This document shows positions 17,316 through 26,644 of a stretch of DNA of 64,000 nt, piece after piece. A model generated the notes under the pieces. It made no database searches and was not told where the DNA came from. It saw nothing but the letters and a program-made list of their open reading frames with translations. The stretch is from assembly GCF_015207755.1 (NCBI RefSeq), contig NZ_JADEWH010000012.1, forward strand, positions 104,492 through 168,491, in the 5' to 3' direction. Origin of the DNA: Nodularia sp. LEGE 06071. GTDB taxonomy: Bacteria; Cyanobacteriota; Cyanobacteriia; Cyanobacteriales; Nostocaceae. Numbering within the stretch: position 1 is the first letter of the stretch; each line of letters opens with the position of its first letter. The position numbers and the translations under genes are program-made.

Positions 17316-18476
17316 CTAACTAAAGGTAACTTTCAGTAGAGATAAATCATCATCAAAATCAGTACAAGCGCTGAGACATTTAATCTGCGCCAATACTTCC
17401 TGAAGATTACAACTATTTGCCTGACTACAGTGGATTAATACGTCCAGAAAAGCATGAAGACCCCAAATTTTACCATCTGGTTTTAGAACTTCATAAGCAC
17501 CATCACTAAAGAGGTATAAAGTACTGTTTGCCGCAATTTCTAAAGTATCTACTTGAAAATTAATATCAGGGAGAAAACCAATTGGCAAATCTAAAGAATT
17601 TAGCTGTTTGATATCTGTAGCATCTTTACCCAGGAGCATCGCTGGTGGATGTCCAGCATTAGCATAAATTAATCGCTGTTCTAGACGATTGTATACTCCA
17701 TACAAAATTGTGAAATACTTGTTACCATGACTACTCATTGGAAAACTATAATTAAGCGCTTTTAAAACTTCGCCGGGATGAGAAAAATTAGTATTGGGTA
17801 GAGACTGCGATCGCAAGACATTCAACACAGACACAGACAGTAGGGCTGAACCCACCCCATGTCCAGAAACATCTAAGAGATAAATAGCCAAATTATCATC
17901 ATCAATCCAGTAATAGTCAAAGCAATCTCCGCCTAACTGTGCTGAAGGAACAAACAAAGCTTCCGTAGTTACAGCACCAAGAAGCGGGGATGGTAAAAGC
18001 GATCGCACATACTCCGCAGCTTCAGCCAATTCTGCTTCTAAATTTTGGTTTAGCTTCTCTAAAGCTAGCTGTTTATTTTTCAAATCCTGATTGAGTTGAT
18101 GTAATCTTAACCCGGCTCTAACCCGCGCCTTCAATTCATTCATTTCAATCGGTTTAGAAACAAACTCATCCGCGCCAGCATCTAATCCTTTAACTCGCTC
18201 CCCCTCTTCCCCTGGTGCTGCTCCCTTAGCAGTCAGCAAAATAAAAAAAGTTGTCGCCAAATTGGGATCTTCCTTCACTTGACGACACACCTCTAAGCCA
18301 TCTATTTCTGACATTACCCAATCACAGATAATCAAAGCTGGATGTAATATCTTCGCCTGTGTAATTCCTTCTTCTCCATTGCTGGCTACAGTGGTATCGT
18401 ACCCCTGATTTTGCAATGTTCTTTTCAGTGCTGCGCGCACTATCGGATCATCATCAATAATCAGGATCTTAAACAT
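17316..18476 (-). CDS. Receiver-SpoIIE serine phosphatase (RsbU/HmpU-like)
   Basis: About 386 residues. An N-terminal receiver domain (1-125, acidic 'DDD', phosphoacceptor Asp in 'IICDWVMSEIDG', Lys in 'SKP') is joined by a short coiled coil (~130-165) to a PP2C/SpoIIE phosphatase domain (~185-385). Metal-binding Asp residues are present in 'GGDCFDYYW', 'LDVSGHGVGSALLS', 'LFSDGAYEV' and 'DDDLSLL'. It is predicted to dephosphorylate the STAS protein in response to phosphorylation by an unknown histidine kinase. The frame extends to a TTG at 18485, but the ATG at 18476 gives the canonical 'MFKILIIDDD' start. It lies antisense between the STAS and kinase genes. Confidence 0.9.
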   Translation of the reverse strand: MFKILIIDDDPIVRAALKRTLQNQGYDTTVASNGEEGITQAKILHPALIICDWVMSEIDGLEVCRQVKEDPNLATTFFILLTAKGAAPGEEGERVKGLDAGADEFVSKPIEMNELKARVRAGLRLHQLNQDLKNKQLALEKLNQNLEAELAEAAEYVRSLLPSPLLGAVTTEALFVPSAQLGGDCFDYYWIDDDNLAIYLLDVSGHGVGSALLSVSVLNVLRSQSLPNTNFSHPGEVLKALNYSFPMSSHGNKYFTILYGVYNRLEQRLIYANAGHPPAMLLGKDATDIKQLNSLDLPIGFLPDINFQVDTLEIAANSTLYLFSDGAYEVLKPDGKIWGLHAFLDVLIHCSQANSCNLQEVLAQIKCLSACTDFDDDLSLLKVTFS

Positions 18477-18653
18477 AATTTTCAACTAATACTAAATTTT
18501 GACCAACGCGCATAAAATAAATATTTCCCTGTTATTTGGCGATTTTTTTGTTCAAATTCATTTTATTTTCATAAAACATTGTTATAACTAATTTATCAAG
18601 TAAAATTTGCTATTATTTTCCCTCCACAAATTCAAATATTTGACAGGTAAAGA

Positions 18654-19070
18654 ATGAATAAAAAAATTCATCTAAAAGTGAAGACAGACCTTAATGATAC
18701 AGAGAAAGTTTTATCATGGTTTGAGCAAATTAATCAACCTCCTCTTCCTGATCAAAATGTCTGGTGGAAATGTCAAACTTTACTGATTGAAGGTTTTACT
18801 AATATTGTAGAACACGCACACAAAAATTTACCTGTAGAAATTCCCATTGAGTTGGAAGTTGTGCGGTTAAGTGAGCATATAGAGATTCGCATCTGGTCTG
18901 TTGGTGAAGCATTTGACTTGGAACAGCAATTACAAATTACACCTGAACTCACAGATAATTTTCAAGACAGAGGTCGCGGTCTCAAAATCATTTCTTCAAT
19001 AGCAGAAGAATTCAGTTATCTTCCTACAGATGATCAGCGTAATTGTCTATTTTTTAAAATCAAATATTAA
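18654..19070 (+). CDS. Anti-sigma regulatory factor, RsbW-like serine kinase (HATPase_c)
   Basis: 138 residues forming one GHKL ATPase domain. The N box 'EGFTNIVEHAHK' and G box 'DRGRGLKIISSIAEEF' are clear, as in SpoIIAB/RsbW-type kinases that phosphorylate STAS antagonists. It completes the partner-switching triad with the STAS gene at 16814 and the phosphatase at 17316. The downstream target (a sigma factor or another protein) is not encoded nearby. The ATG at 18654 lies 177 bases from the divergent phosphatase start, so both probably share a regulatory region. Confidence 0.88.
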   Translation: MNKKIHLKVKTDLNDTEKVLSWFEQINQPPLPDQNVWWKCQTLLIEGFTNIVEHAHKNLPVEIPIELEVVRLSEHIEIRIWSVGEAFDLEQQLQITPELTDNFQDRGRGLKIISSIAEEFSYLPTDDQRNCLFFKIKY

Positions 19071-19195
19071 TTTTTTGGTCTTTCTCAGCAAGACTTAATC
19101 AGGATGTGGCAGAACGAACTGCATTCTCTGACGAAACGCTTTAGCTATTAGTCTTAGCGTCTCAAATAGAAAGAACGTGTCCCAGAATTTTGGCA

Positions 19196-22100
19196 TTATT
19201 TAGCTTGATTATTAGGGTCATTTGCTGCTAAAAAAGCTTTAATTTCTTGTAGAAAGCCTTCTAATTCTACCATAATTTCAGTTGCACCGATGCACTCTTG
19301 TTTATGACTCATTTGTTCTAGCTTTTCTACAGCTTGCTGCATAGATATAGCTCCTACATTGGCGCTTGCACCTTTGAGATGATGTGCTTCTCGCGCTAGT
19401 TGCTGAAAATTATTGGCAGCGATGGCAGCTTTGGTTGCTTCTAAATGTAACTGGCTATCTTCAACTAATATTTGTAATAATTCCAATTCAAATTCGGTGT
19501 TATTTTCCGAAAGCTGATGTAAATGTTCCCAATCAATTGCTAGTTCAAAATCAACATTTGTATTCAAAATTACTTGGCTCCAATGCTCTAGTATGGCTCC
19601 TAATTTGTCTTTTTTTACTGGTTTACTCAAATAATCATCCATGCCAGCATCTAGACAGTTTTGTTGGTCTTCTTTCATGGCATTAGCTGTCATGGCAATG
19701 ATCACGGGTTGCGGATGAAGACGACGACGAATTTCTCTAGTAGTTTCTAAACCATCTAAAATTGGCATTTGGCAATCCATGAGAATTAAGTCATAGGCAA
19801 TTGTTTCTAATAGCTGTAAAACTTCTTGACCATTGTCTGCAACATCAGCTGCATAACCTAAATTTTGCAGTTGCTTCAGGGCAACTTTTTGATTGACTAA
19901 ATTATCTTCGGCTACCAAAATTTTCAATTTGGATTTAGTCAAGCCAGTTTTAGGAATAATTGGTTGCTCAATTTTGGGAGATGTTGGTCGGCTTTCCAAG
20001 ATATTAATGATTGTATCGAATAGCCGAGATGGTTTTACAGGTTTGACTAAATAACTAGCAAATCCTATATTTAAGGCTTTTTGAACTTCATCTCTTTGAT
20101 TAGTAGAGGTCAACATAATGATGGGAATATCCGCAATTAAAGGATTTGCTTTGATTTGTGTTCCCAAAGTTAAACCATCTACTTCCGGCATTTGCATATC
20201 AATCAAAGCCACATCATAAAGCATTCCTTTTTCAGCAGCAGTTTGTAAAGCATTCAGGGCTTGGGCTGCACTGTCCGCCGCATCTACTTGCATTCCCCAA
20301 CGGGTAGCTTGATGATAGATAATTTTCCGGTTGGTAGCATTATCATCTACTACTAACAAGCGCCGATGGGTGAGAATTTCCCAGTCCTGTACAGGGGAAA
20401 CAGGCTGAGACTGCTGATTAAAAGCTAGTTCAAACCAAAATTGAGATCCTTTTCCTAGCTGACTGTTTACCCCAATTTTTCCCCCCATCAAACTAACTAA
20501 CTGGTGACAAATAGCTAGTCCTAAACCTGTACCACCATACTTGCGAGTAATGGAAGCATCCACTTGGGTGAATGGCTGAAATAGTTTGCTTTGGTCTTCA
20601 GAGGAAATACCGTTACCTGTATCTGTGATGGAAAAATTGATGCAGGCTGTATTTGGGGTTTGATTTCGCAGTTCGGCTCGGACGACAATTTCTCCTCTGC
20701 TGGTGAATTTGATGGCGTTACCAACCAGATTCATCAAAATTTGGCGCAGCCGACTAGCATCACCTTGGAGATAAACCGGAACGTTGCGATGAATCAAGCC
20801 GGCAATTTCTAATCCCTGCTTATGGGCTTGGGGTGCTAATAATTCTAAAACTTCTTCTACACAACTAGATAAGTCAAAATCTAAAGTTTCCAGAATCATT
20901 TCTCCGGCTTCTAGTTTTGACAAATCCAAAATCTCATTAATTAAGCATAAAAGCGCATCGCCACTAATGCGAATTGTCTCGGCAAAATCACGCTGTTCTG
21001 GATTCAAATCAGTTTCTAATAATAAGCCAGTCATTCCCAAAACCGCATTCATGGGTGTGCGAATTTCATGACTCATATTGGCTAAGAAAGCACTTTTGGC
21101 TTGAGAAGCTAATTCTGCTTGTTCGCGGGCAATTTCTAGTTCTTGTCGTTGGCGTGTTTCTAGTTCCAGTAAATTGGCTTGAGCTAAAGCAATCCCGATT
21201 TGATCAGCAAGCGATCGCAAAAGTTCAATTTCCCAATTATTCCATTGCCGGGGATGATTGCACTGATGGGTAATTAGCAATCCCCAAAGTTTATGTTGCC
21301 GGAAAATAGGAATCACCAGATTAGCTTTGACCTGAAATTGTTCCAGTAATTGTTTATGGCAAGGCTCGATGTCAGATTGTGCTAGATCATGAATAACGCC
21401 TATTTTACCTTGATAGTATTTCTGGAGATAATTATCTGTGAAACAAGGTTCCATAATGTTTTGACCCATAACCACAGGTAATTCAGGAATTGCAGCTTCT
21501 TTTAGTACTGTTATAGAATGATTGCCTTGCAATTGCGATATCAGTACTCGGTCTGCTTGCAATAGTTTTTGTACTTCTGTAACGCTAGTTTGCAGAATGT
21601 CATCAATTTGTAAAGACTCACGAATTTTTAAAGTCACATCAGCTAATAATTGCGATCGCAAGTTTTGTCGATGTAAATCTTCTTCGGCTTGCTTGCGTTT
21701 GATAAACTGACCGACCTGATTACCAATAGACATCATCACTTTCAGCAAATCTGCATCTTGTGGCTGAATTGTTTTGCTGAAGAAAGTCATCACACCTATA
21801 GTAATGTTGCCACTACGGATAGGAAAACCAAAAGCTGCGTGCAATCCCACTTGAGCCGCAACTTCCATTCTCAGAAAACTCTCATCATCCGCTACATCAA
21901 TGAGCCATATAGGTTCGTCACTAGCCAATATCCGCCCTGGTAATCCCATTGCTGGCGCAAAAATAGTTTGTCTGGTGATTCTTTCAAACTCTTGTAGTTC
22001 AGGGGCTAATCCATACCAGATGTCGAGACACCGCAGCACATTTGTTTGCTGATCTAGTATCCAAATTTCACCCAAATCCCATGCCAAACTCTGGCAGATA

Positions 22101-23746
22101 CCTGACAAGATGCCTTGTGTAGCTTTAGCAATGGTGACAGATGCTGCTAAAGCGCTGGTAGTAGCATATTGAGCAGCCAAATGTTTTTCTGCTCGCTGAC
22201 GTTCAGTAATATCAATACCAGTAGCAATAATATACTCAATGTTACCTTGTTCGTCTTTCAGGTGAGCATTAGTCCAAGCGATCAACCGCCGATTCCCAGA
22301 TTTTGTTACCCAGTAATTATTGTAGTCTTTGATTTTCTGACCATTAGCTATCTGCTCAAAAAATGCTTTGACTGGTTCCACCTCTTCTGGAATTAAAAAC
22401 AAGTTCCAAAAATGTCTATTACTCACTTCATTAAATGAGTAACCTGTGGTTTGTTCACAAGCTTGATTAAAGCGCACAATTCGCCCTTGCAAATCCAGAA
22501 CTACTACCAAGACACTAGCTGTATCTATGACAGCCGAAATAAAATTGCGTTCTTTTTTGAGTATTTCCTCTGTACGTGTGCGCTCACTAACTTCTCGATA
22601 AATCTGGTAGTAGACAAAAGCCAGAATGATAAAACACAGACAAATGGCGATCGCCACTGTCATAATAGTATTACGTCTGCTGCTTCTTGCGGCTAAAGAC
22701 TGTTGCTGAAGCCGTTCTTGTTCTTCTTGCTCCATTGCATTAATCATCTCGCGGATATCATCCATGAGATTTTTACCCTGATTAGTTTTGATTACCTGCA
22801 AACTAGCCTCAAATCCCTGGTTTTGTCTTAACTCAATATTCTGTTTAATTCCTGCCAGTCTGGCTGCTATCAAAGTTTCTACAGTAGTAATCTGTCTTGG
22901 TTGATTAACTTGATTTGCTGTTAATGTTTTCAATAATTGGATTTGTTGAGTAATCTTGGTAACTGCCAATTCATAAGGTTCTAAATAAGACTTTTCACCT
23001 GTGAGAATATAACCACGCTGTCCAGTTTCAGCATCTGTCATCAGAGAAAGTAATTGTTCTTGAATATTGATTTTCTCTAAAGTTTTTTGCTGTTGATTAC
23101 TAATTTCTAGATAAGTTTTTGTATTCTGATATGAAACCAAACCAATGAGGACGAGAATTGCTGATGCTAATCCCAATCCTCCCGCAATCTTTTTGAAAAA
23201 TTTAAACCGGGCTTTCTTTGATTGTTGACGCTCCTGATTTACGAGTATCAAACTCGCTAAATTACGTCGCAGTTCCAATTGCTTAATAACTTGATGACCT
23301 AAAATGCGTAAAGCATTTACTTGTTCCTCCGTCAGATTACGCGGTACTTGGTCAATGACACAAAGGGTTCCCAAACTGTGTCCTTCAACATTAGTCAGAG
23401 GTATACCCGCATAAAACCGGACGTTGGGGTTTGATGTTACTAGTGGGTTAGTAGCAAATCGTTCATCAGTTGTGGCATCAGGAACGATAAATACATCTTT
23501 TTGCAAAATAGCATGAGCGCAAAATGCTATATCACGTGGGGTTTCTAGGGCTTCTAAACCAACTTTAGATTTAAACCATTGGCGATTGGTATCAACCAAA
23601 CTAACCAAGGCGATGGGAGTACCGCAAATATACGAAGCTAACCGAGTCAGTTCATCAAAAGATTCTTCAGGTTGGGTATCAAGAACTTTATACTCTAAAA
23701 GCGCCTCAACTCTTGCCGCTTCGTCATCAGGTAATGATGCTTTCAT
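19196..23746 (-). CDS. Hybrid histidine kinase with CHASE3 and a dual-Cys cyanobacteriochrome GAF
   Basis: 1516 residues. Order: GAF (~20-165), transmembrane helix (~188-206), CHASE3-like extracytoplasmic domain (~210-350), second helix (~360-382), PAS (~400-515), GAF (~525-685), GAF (~700-860), HisKA (His893 in '[10 protein letters not shown]'), HATPase (~1000-1110), receiver (Asp1183), receiver (Asp1324), HPt (His1455 in 'AHHLKGAS'). The third GAF carries Cys796-His797 in '[18 protein letters not shown]', the canonical bilin-attachment site of cyanobacteriochromes, and Cys768 in 'EPCF', where DXCF-type proteins have their second Cys; the 28-residue spacing is that of TePixJ. So it is probably a light-sensing phosphorelay kinase. 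A cytoplasmic GAF ahead of the first helix is unusual. Confidence 0.9.
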   Translation of the reverse strand: MKASLPDDEAARVEALLEYKVLDTQPEESFDELTRLASYICGTPIALVSLVDTNRQWFKSKVGLEALETPRDIAFCAHAILQKDVFIVPDATTDERFATNPLVTSNPNVRFYAGIPLTNVEGHSLGTLCVIDQVPRNLTEEQVNALRILGHQVIKQLELRRNLASLILVNQERQQSKKARFKFFKKIAGGLGLASAILVLIGLVSYQNTKTYLEISNQQQKTLEKINIQEQLLSLMTDAETGQRGYILTGEKSYLEPYELAVTKITQQIQLLKTLTANQVNQPRQITTVETLIAARLAGIKQNIELRQNQGFEASLQVIKTNQGKNLMDDIREMINAMEQEEQERLQQQSLAARSSRRNTIMTVAIAICLCFIILAFVYYQIYREVSERTRTEEILKKERNFISAVIDTASVLVVVLDLQGRIVRFNQACEQTTGYSFNEVSNRHFWNLFLIPEEVEPVKAFFEQIANGQKIKDYNNYWVTKSGNRRLIAWTNAHLKDEQGNIEYIIATGIDITERQRAEKHLAAQYATTSALAASVTIAKATQGILSGICQSLAWDLGEIWILDQQTNVLRCLDIWYGLAPELQEFERITRQTIFAPAMGLPGRILASDEPIWLIDVADDESFLRMEVAAQVGLHAAFGFPIRSGNITIGVMTFFSKTIQPQDADLLKVMMSIGNQVGQFIKRKQAEEDLHRQNLRSQLLADVTLKIRESLQIDDILQTSVTEVQKLLQADRVLISQLQGNHSITVLKEAAIPELPVVMGQNIMEPCFTDNYLQKYYQGKIGVIHDLAQSDIEPCHKQLLEQFQVKANLVIPIFRQHKLWGLLITHQCNHPRQWNNWEIELLRSLADQIGIALAQANLLELETRQRQELEIAREQAELASQAKSAFLANMSHEIRTPMNAVLGMTGLLLETDLNPEQRDFAETIRISGDALLCLINEILDLSKLEAGEMILETLDFDLSSCVEEVLELLAPQAHKQGLEIAGLIHRNVPVYLQGDASRLRQILMNLVGNAIKFTSRGEIVVRAELRNQTPNTACINFSITDTGNGISSEDQSKLFQPFTQVDASITRKYGGTGLGLAICHQLVSLMGGKIGVNSQLGKGSQFWFELAFNQQSQPVSPVQDWEILTHRRLLVVDDNATNRKIIYHQATRWGMQVDAADSAAQALNALQTAAEKGMLYDVALIDMQMPEVDGLTLGTQIKANPLIADIPIIMLTSTNQRDEVQKALNIGFASYLVKPVKPSRLFDTIINILESRPTSPKIEQPIIPKTGLTKSKLKILVAEDNLVNQKVALKQLQNLGYAADVADNGQEVLQLLETIAYDLILMDCQMPILDGLETTREIRRRLHPQPVIIAMTANAMKEDQQNCLDAGMDDYLSKPVKKDKLGAILEHWSQVILNTNVDFELAIDWEHLHQLSENNTEFELELLQILVEDSQLHLEATKAAIAANNFQQLAREAHHLKGASANVGAISMQQAVEKLEQMSHKQECIGATEIMVELEGFLQEIKAFLAANDPNNQAK

Positions 23747-24313
23747 AGGTGCGAATCCCTGCCTATAGTCGTTATGCGAGGTTACTCAGATTATGTCGCA
23801 TGATTTTAATCATGACACAGGAAATTCAGTATATGAGAAAAATGAATTAATTGTAATAAATCTGACACACAATTAGCTTTATCTGGTCAGCAATACATTT
23901 TTAGGAATTGATTTCAGTTCACCAACCGGATGGGAAATGATTGAAAAGGCGATCGCATCTTTAGTTAAGACAATTGTTCAAATCGACGAATCAGTTTAGC
24001 CACCGATAATTCAGACATTTTGCCAACTTGAATGAGGAAGCAGTCTAGGTTGATCAAAGACTCTACATCCTAGTGCTAAATCAATCTAGAATTTATTTAA
24101 AAGCGATGTATTCGGTAAGTTAGGTGATCAACTACGCTGGGCGGTTACGAGATCAGCTATGCTGGGCGGTTACGCCATCGCACTATCTCCACCAATGCAG
24201 CCAACCACCATGCTTTGGAACTCGGAGGTTTAGAGCGAATGGTTGAAGCTTCACTGAGAGAGATGTTCTGCGTTTATGTATGATTGAGATAAAACAAACT
24301 CAAATATCTGCTC
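23747..24313. other. Intergenic region with repeat, 567 bp
   Basis: Contains two tandem 25-bp units of a GCTGGGCGGTTACG-type dispersed repeat (24126-24175), HIP1-like sites and only short decayed reading frames that I could not assign. It must hold the promoter of the leftward hybrid kinase gene. Confidence 0.5.
24126..24175. repeat. Tandem 25-bp repeat, two units
   Basis: Units 24126-24150 and 24151-24175 both read GATCA(A/G)CTA(C/T)GCTGGGCGGTTACG plus one base, differing at only three positions. The sequence after the second unit (CCATCGCACTATCTCC) appears to continue the same dispersed element. Confidence 0.7.
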
Positions 24314-24535
24314 ATGACATTACAAGAATTGCAAAAACAAGTCTTGAAATTACCAATGAGTCAACGCTGGCTATTGGTACAAACTTTATTAGAATCAATC
24401 CAACAAGAAACTCAACCAGTCTCAAAGAAGGGTAACTTATCCCGACTGCATGGTATTGCTAAAGGTACAGACATATCAAGTGATGAAAATATTGTTGCAG
24501 ATTATGTCAGTTATCTAACTGAGAAATACCAGTGA
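24314..24535 (+). CDS. Antitoxin-like small protein
   Basis: 73 residues. The N-terminus 'LQELQKQVLKLPMSQRWLLVQTLLESIQ' resembles the short helical proteins that pair with PIN or RelE toxins in cyanobacteria, and the C-terminus is an acidic tail. The stop codon overlaps an ATG (TGATG at 24533-24537) that begins a PIN-like reading frame broken after six codons, so the pair looks like a toxin-antitoxin operon whose toxin is lost. Assignment as antitoxin is inferred from size, composition and this overlap. Confidence 0.6.
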   Translation: MTLQELQKQVLKLPMSQRWLLVQTLLESIQQETQPVSKKGNLSRLHGIAKGTDISSDENIVADYVSYLTEKYQ

Positions 24536-24577
24536 TGCGAGTTTTTATTGAATAGTAATATATTAGCTGGTGAGATG
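24535..24577 (+). pseudogene. Remnant of a PIN-type toxin gene
   Basis: ATG at 24535 gives 'MRVFIE' and then a stop; shifting one base gives 'SNILAGE'. Joined, these match the N-terminus of PIN-domain toxins (MRVxxDSNIL...), whose Asp is the first metal ligand; here Glu replaces it. Everything beyond is missing. Spacing (overlap with the antitoxin-like stop) is as in intact vapBC-type operons. Confidence 0.5.
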
Positions 24578-24581
24578 CAAA

Positions 24582-24983
24582 ATGCCAACAATGAAAGTTG
24601 AACTACAATTGTCTTCAGAAGATTTGATCAAAGCTGTTGAGCAATTGAGTCAAGCAGATTTAAAGCAGTTTATTTCTCAAGTTATCGCTTTACAAGCACA
24701 ACGTACTGCTCCGAGTTTGATGCAACAGGAGTCAGAATTGTTATTAAAAATTAATCAGGGGATTTCTTTAGATATTCAGAACTATTACAATGATTTAATA
24801 GCAAAAAGAGAAGCAGAAACTCTAACTGATGAGGAATATAGAGAGTTATTGAGCTTAACTGAACAGATTGAAAAACAGCAAGCACAACGCATTGAATATT
24901 TGGTAGAGTTGGCGAATTTACGAGGAATTTCGCTGAATGCGTTGATGGAAAGTTTAGGTATTCAGACGCAAGTTTATGTCTGA
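24582..24983 (+). CDS. Hypothetical protein paired with an HNH gene
   Basis: About 133 residues, mostly helical: 'SSEDLIKAVEQLSQADLKQFISQVIALQAQR' (in parts) at the start, then charged helices rich in Glu/Gln/Leu, ending 'LANLRGISLNALMESLGIQ', which resembles a small helix-turn-helix. Such proteins are commonly encoded immediately before a small HNH nuclease in cyanobacteria; here the ATG of an HNH fragment (24976) overlaps its end by 8 bases. Start is either ATG 24582 or 24591. Function unknown. Confidence 0.65.
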   Translation: MPTMKVELQLSSEDLIKAVEQLSQADLKQFISQVIALQAQRTAPSLMQQESELLLKINQGISLDIQNYYNDLIAKREAETLTDEEYRELLSLTEQIEKQQAQRIEYLVELANLRGISLNALMESLGIQTQVYV

Positions 24984-25134
24984 AAAAAGAGTCACAGCAC
25001 AACAGAAAAAAGCTGTCGCTAAACGTGCAAATGGATGTTGTGAATATTGTCGAAGTCAAGTGAGGTTTGCTATTCAACCCTTCTTAAGTGATCATGCGAT
25101 CGCACTCACAGCTATATATGAATCGTTCAATTAA
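24976..25134 (+). pseudogene. Truncated HNH endonuclease gene
   Basis: 52 codons. 'KRANGCCEYCRSQVRFA' is the zinc-binding CxxC start of small cyanobacterial HNH nucleases. Intact relatives continue with a catalytic 'VDHI.P' segment and a second CxxC; here 'LSDHAIALTAIYESFN' and a stop follow, so the catalytic core is lost. The bases at the break include a GCGATCGC site. It overlaps the preceding gene by 8 bases (ATGTCTGA). Confidence 0.7.
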
Positions 25135-25143
25135 TGAAAAGTA

Positions 25144-26634
25144 TTATCTCCTAGATTTTTCTTGGCAGAATGAACACGCCTTAAGTCCATGCTTTTGAAA
25201 GATACTAGGATTCGTATTAATGTAAATTTTGCGTTTATTATCATACATCATATATTCTAGTGCTAAACTCTTCCAGTGATTACAATCTCTATGAAAGTGA
25301 TAATTTTCATTGGTTAAAATTCCTATATATTCCGAGCCTCTTAATTTTCTTGATATTTCTTGAGATTGTTTTCGTATCTCTTGATTTAAATTTTCTATTT
25401 TAACTTTGTATTGATGCTGTTCTTGAAGTAGTTTTTCTATTTGAGAATTTAATATTTTTTGTTGGTTTTCTAAACTATTTTTTCTACTTAACTCTTGATT
25501 TAGAAGGAGGATTTGATTTTGTTGGTTAGTTTTTATACCATTAAGTTTATTAATTTCTTCACGAAAATCAATTATTTGAGAATTTAATTGACTAATATAA
25601 TTTTCACATTTTTTTATGTTTTTATATAGGTTATCAATTTCATGTAATCTTAAATTGTAGTCTACTAATTTTTCCTCTAAATTTTCTATTGCCACATCTC
25701 TTTGGTAACCAAGATCATTTATTATTTTTTGGAATTTTTTAATATCTTCATTGCCATCATTTTTATAGATATTAAGTGAGGATATTTTTTTAATTAATTG
25801 CTCAATTTTATAAATTAGTTTTAATCTCTTAGGGCTTATTTGAGTTTCTTTCGCTTTTATATCTTTACTAATTTTATCTAGTAATTCTTCAACAAATATA
25901 ATTTCTGAAGTTTGAATTTTATTCATGGAATTAACTAGATTTTCAATCTGAATATAATCTTTCTCTTCTTCACTAATTATAAGTGCTTGAAAAAATTTTT
26001 GAATCCTGTTTAGAGTTTGATATTTCTTCGGTCTTCGAGGCTCTAATTCATTTTCAACTAAATTTCTTTTTTGTTCTAATACTTCTAGTGTTTTAGCAAC
26101 TCTTTCATGGCTTCCATTTCCGTTTGTACTGAGTCTTGCAATTATTTTTTCATATAGCCAAATTTGAGATTCTAACTTATTTAATTTTTTAACTTGTTCA
26201 TGATTATCTAATTGTGAAGCAAATTCGTTTTTTTGAACTTGTTGTTGAAAATTATTTACCTTTGCAGCTATTTTTCCTGTAAAGCAGCAAAGAAGTAACT
26301 CAATAGTTTGAGCATATGGGAAAGAGTAATCAGTAAAAAAACCGAAGAGAAGCCAAAATATTAAGGTTCCTAATAAGAAAAATATAACTTGGAAATAGCT
26401 TACCAACTTGCCAAACAAAGTTAAAGGCTTTAAGTCTCTATTTAAGAGATAAGGATAATAATAATTATTATTAACAGTATTATTATCACCTAGAATATTG
26501 TTGTTATTACCATTCCCTTGAATGGCTCTGATATCATTACCTTGATTTAAATTGTGATTTACGGCAGTATCAGTCTGATGCGGTGCATTAGCATCAGGCT
26601 GTTGTGAGTCAGAACTATCAGGTAACTGACTCAT
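25144..26634 (-). CDS. Repeat-tagged membrane coiled-coil protein with Ada-like zinc motif, unknown
   Basis: 496 residues, unrecognised as a whole. Residues ~30-60 hold an Asn/Gly repeat, 'QGNDIRAIQGNGNNNNILGD', shared with the adjacent 158-residue protein ('QGNNIRAVQGNNNQAVLGD'). Two hydrophobic segments follow (~75-120). Residues ~125-425 are long charged coiled coils. The last ~60 residues contain 'FHRDCNHWKSL...LKACSFCQ', which resembles the metal-binding module of Ada-type proteins (Cys-x-Cys-x-x-Cys pattern with a leading 'Y/F-H'). The gene is clearly more AT-rich than its neighbours, a sign of transfer. It follows the smaller partner by 10 bases and must be co-transcribed. Confidence 0.75.
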   Translation of the reverse strand: MSQLPDSSDSQQPDANAPHQTDTAVNHNLNQGNDIRAIQGNGNNNNILGDNNTVNNNYYYPYLLNRDLKPLTLFGKLVSYFQVIFFLLGTLIFWLLFGFFTDYSFPYAQTIELLLCCFTGKIAAKVNNFQQQVQKNEFASQLDNHEQVKKLNKLESQIWLYEKIIARLSTNGNGSHERVAKTLEVLEQKRNLVENELEPRRPKKYQTLNRIQKFFQALIISEEEKDYIQIENLVNSMNKIQTSEIIFVEELLDKISKDIKAKETQISPKRLKLIYKIEQLIKKISSLNIYKNDGNEDIKKFQKIINDLGYQRDVAIENLEEKLVDYNLRLHEIDNLYKNIKKCENYISQLNSQIIDFREEINKLNGIKTNQQNQILLLNQELSRKNSLENQQKILNSQIEKLLQEQHQYKVKIENLNQEIRKQSQEISRKLRGSEYIGILTNENYHFHRDCNHWKSLALEYMMYDNKRKIYINTNPSIFQKHGLKACSFCQEKSRR

Positions 26635-26644
26635 AAATTAATTC

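Noticed and set aside
23920..24060. Possible gene fragment on the minus strand ('KMSELSVAKLIRRFEQ')
   Set aside because: Too short to assign to any family and interrupted by stops; left as unexplained intergenic sequence.
24191..24282. Possible gene fragment on the plus strand ('NAANHHALELGGLERMVEAS')
   Set aside because: No start, no recognisable family, and part of it continues a dispersed repeat.
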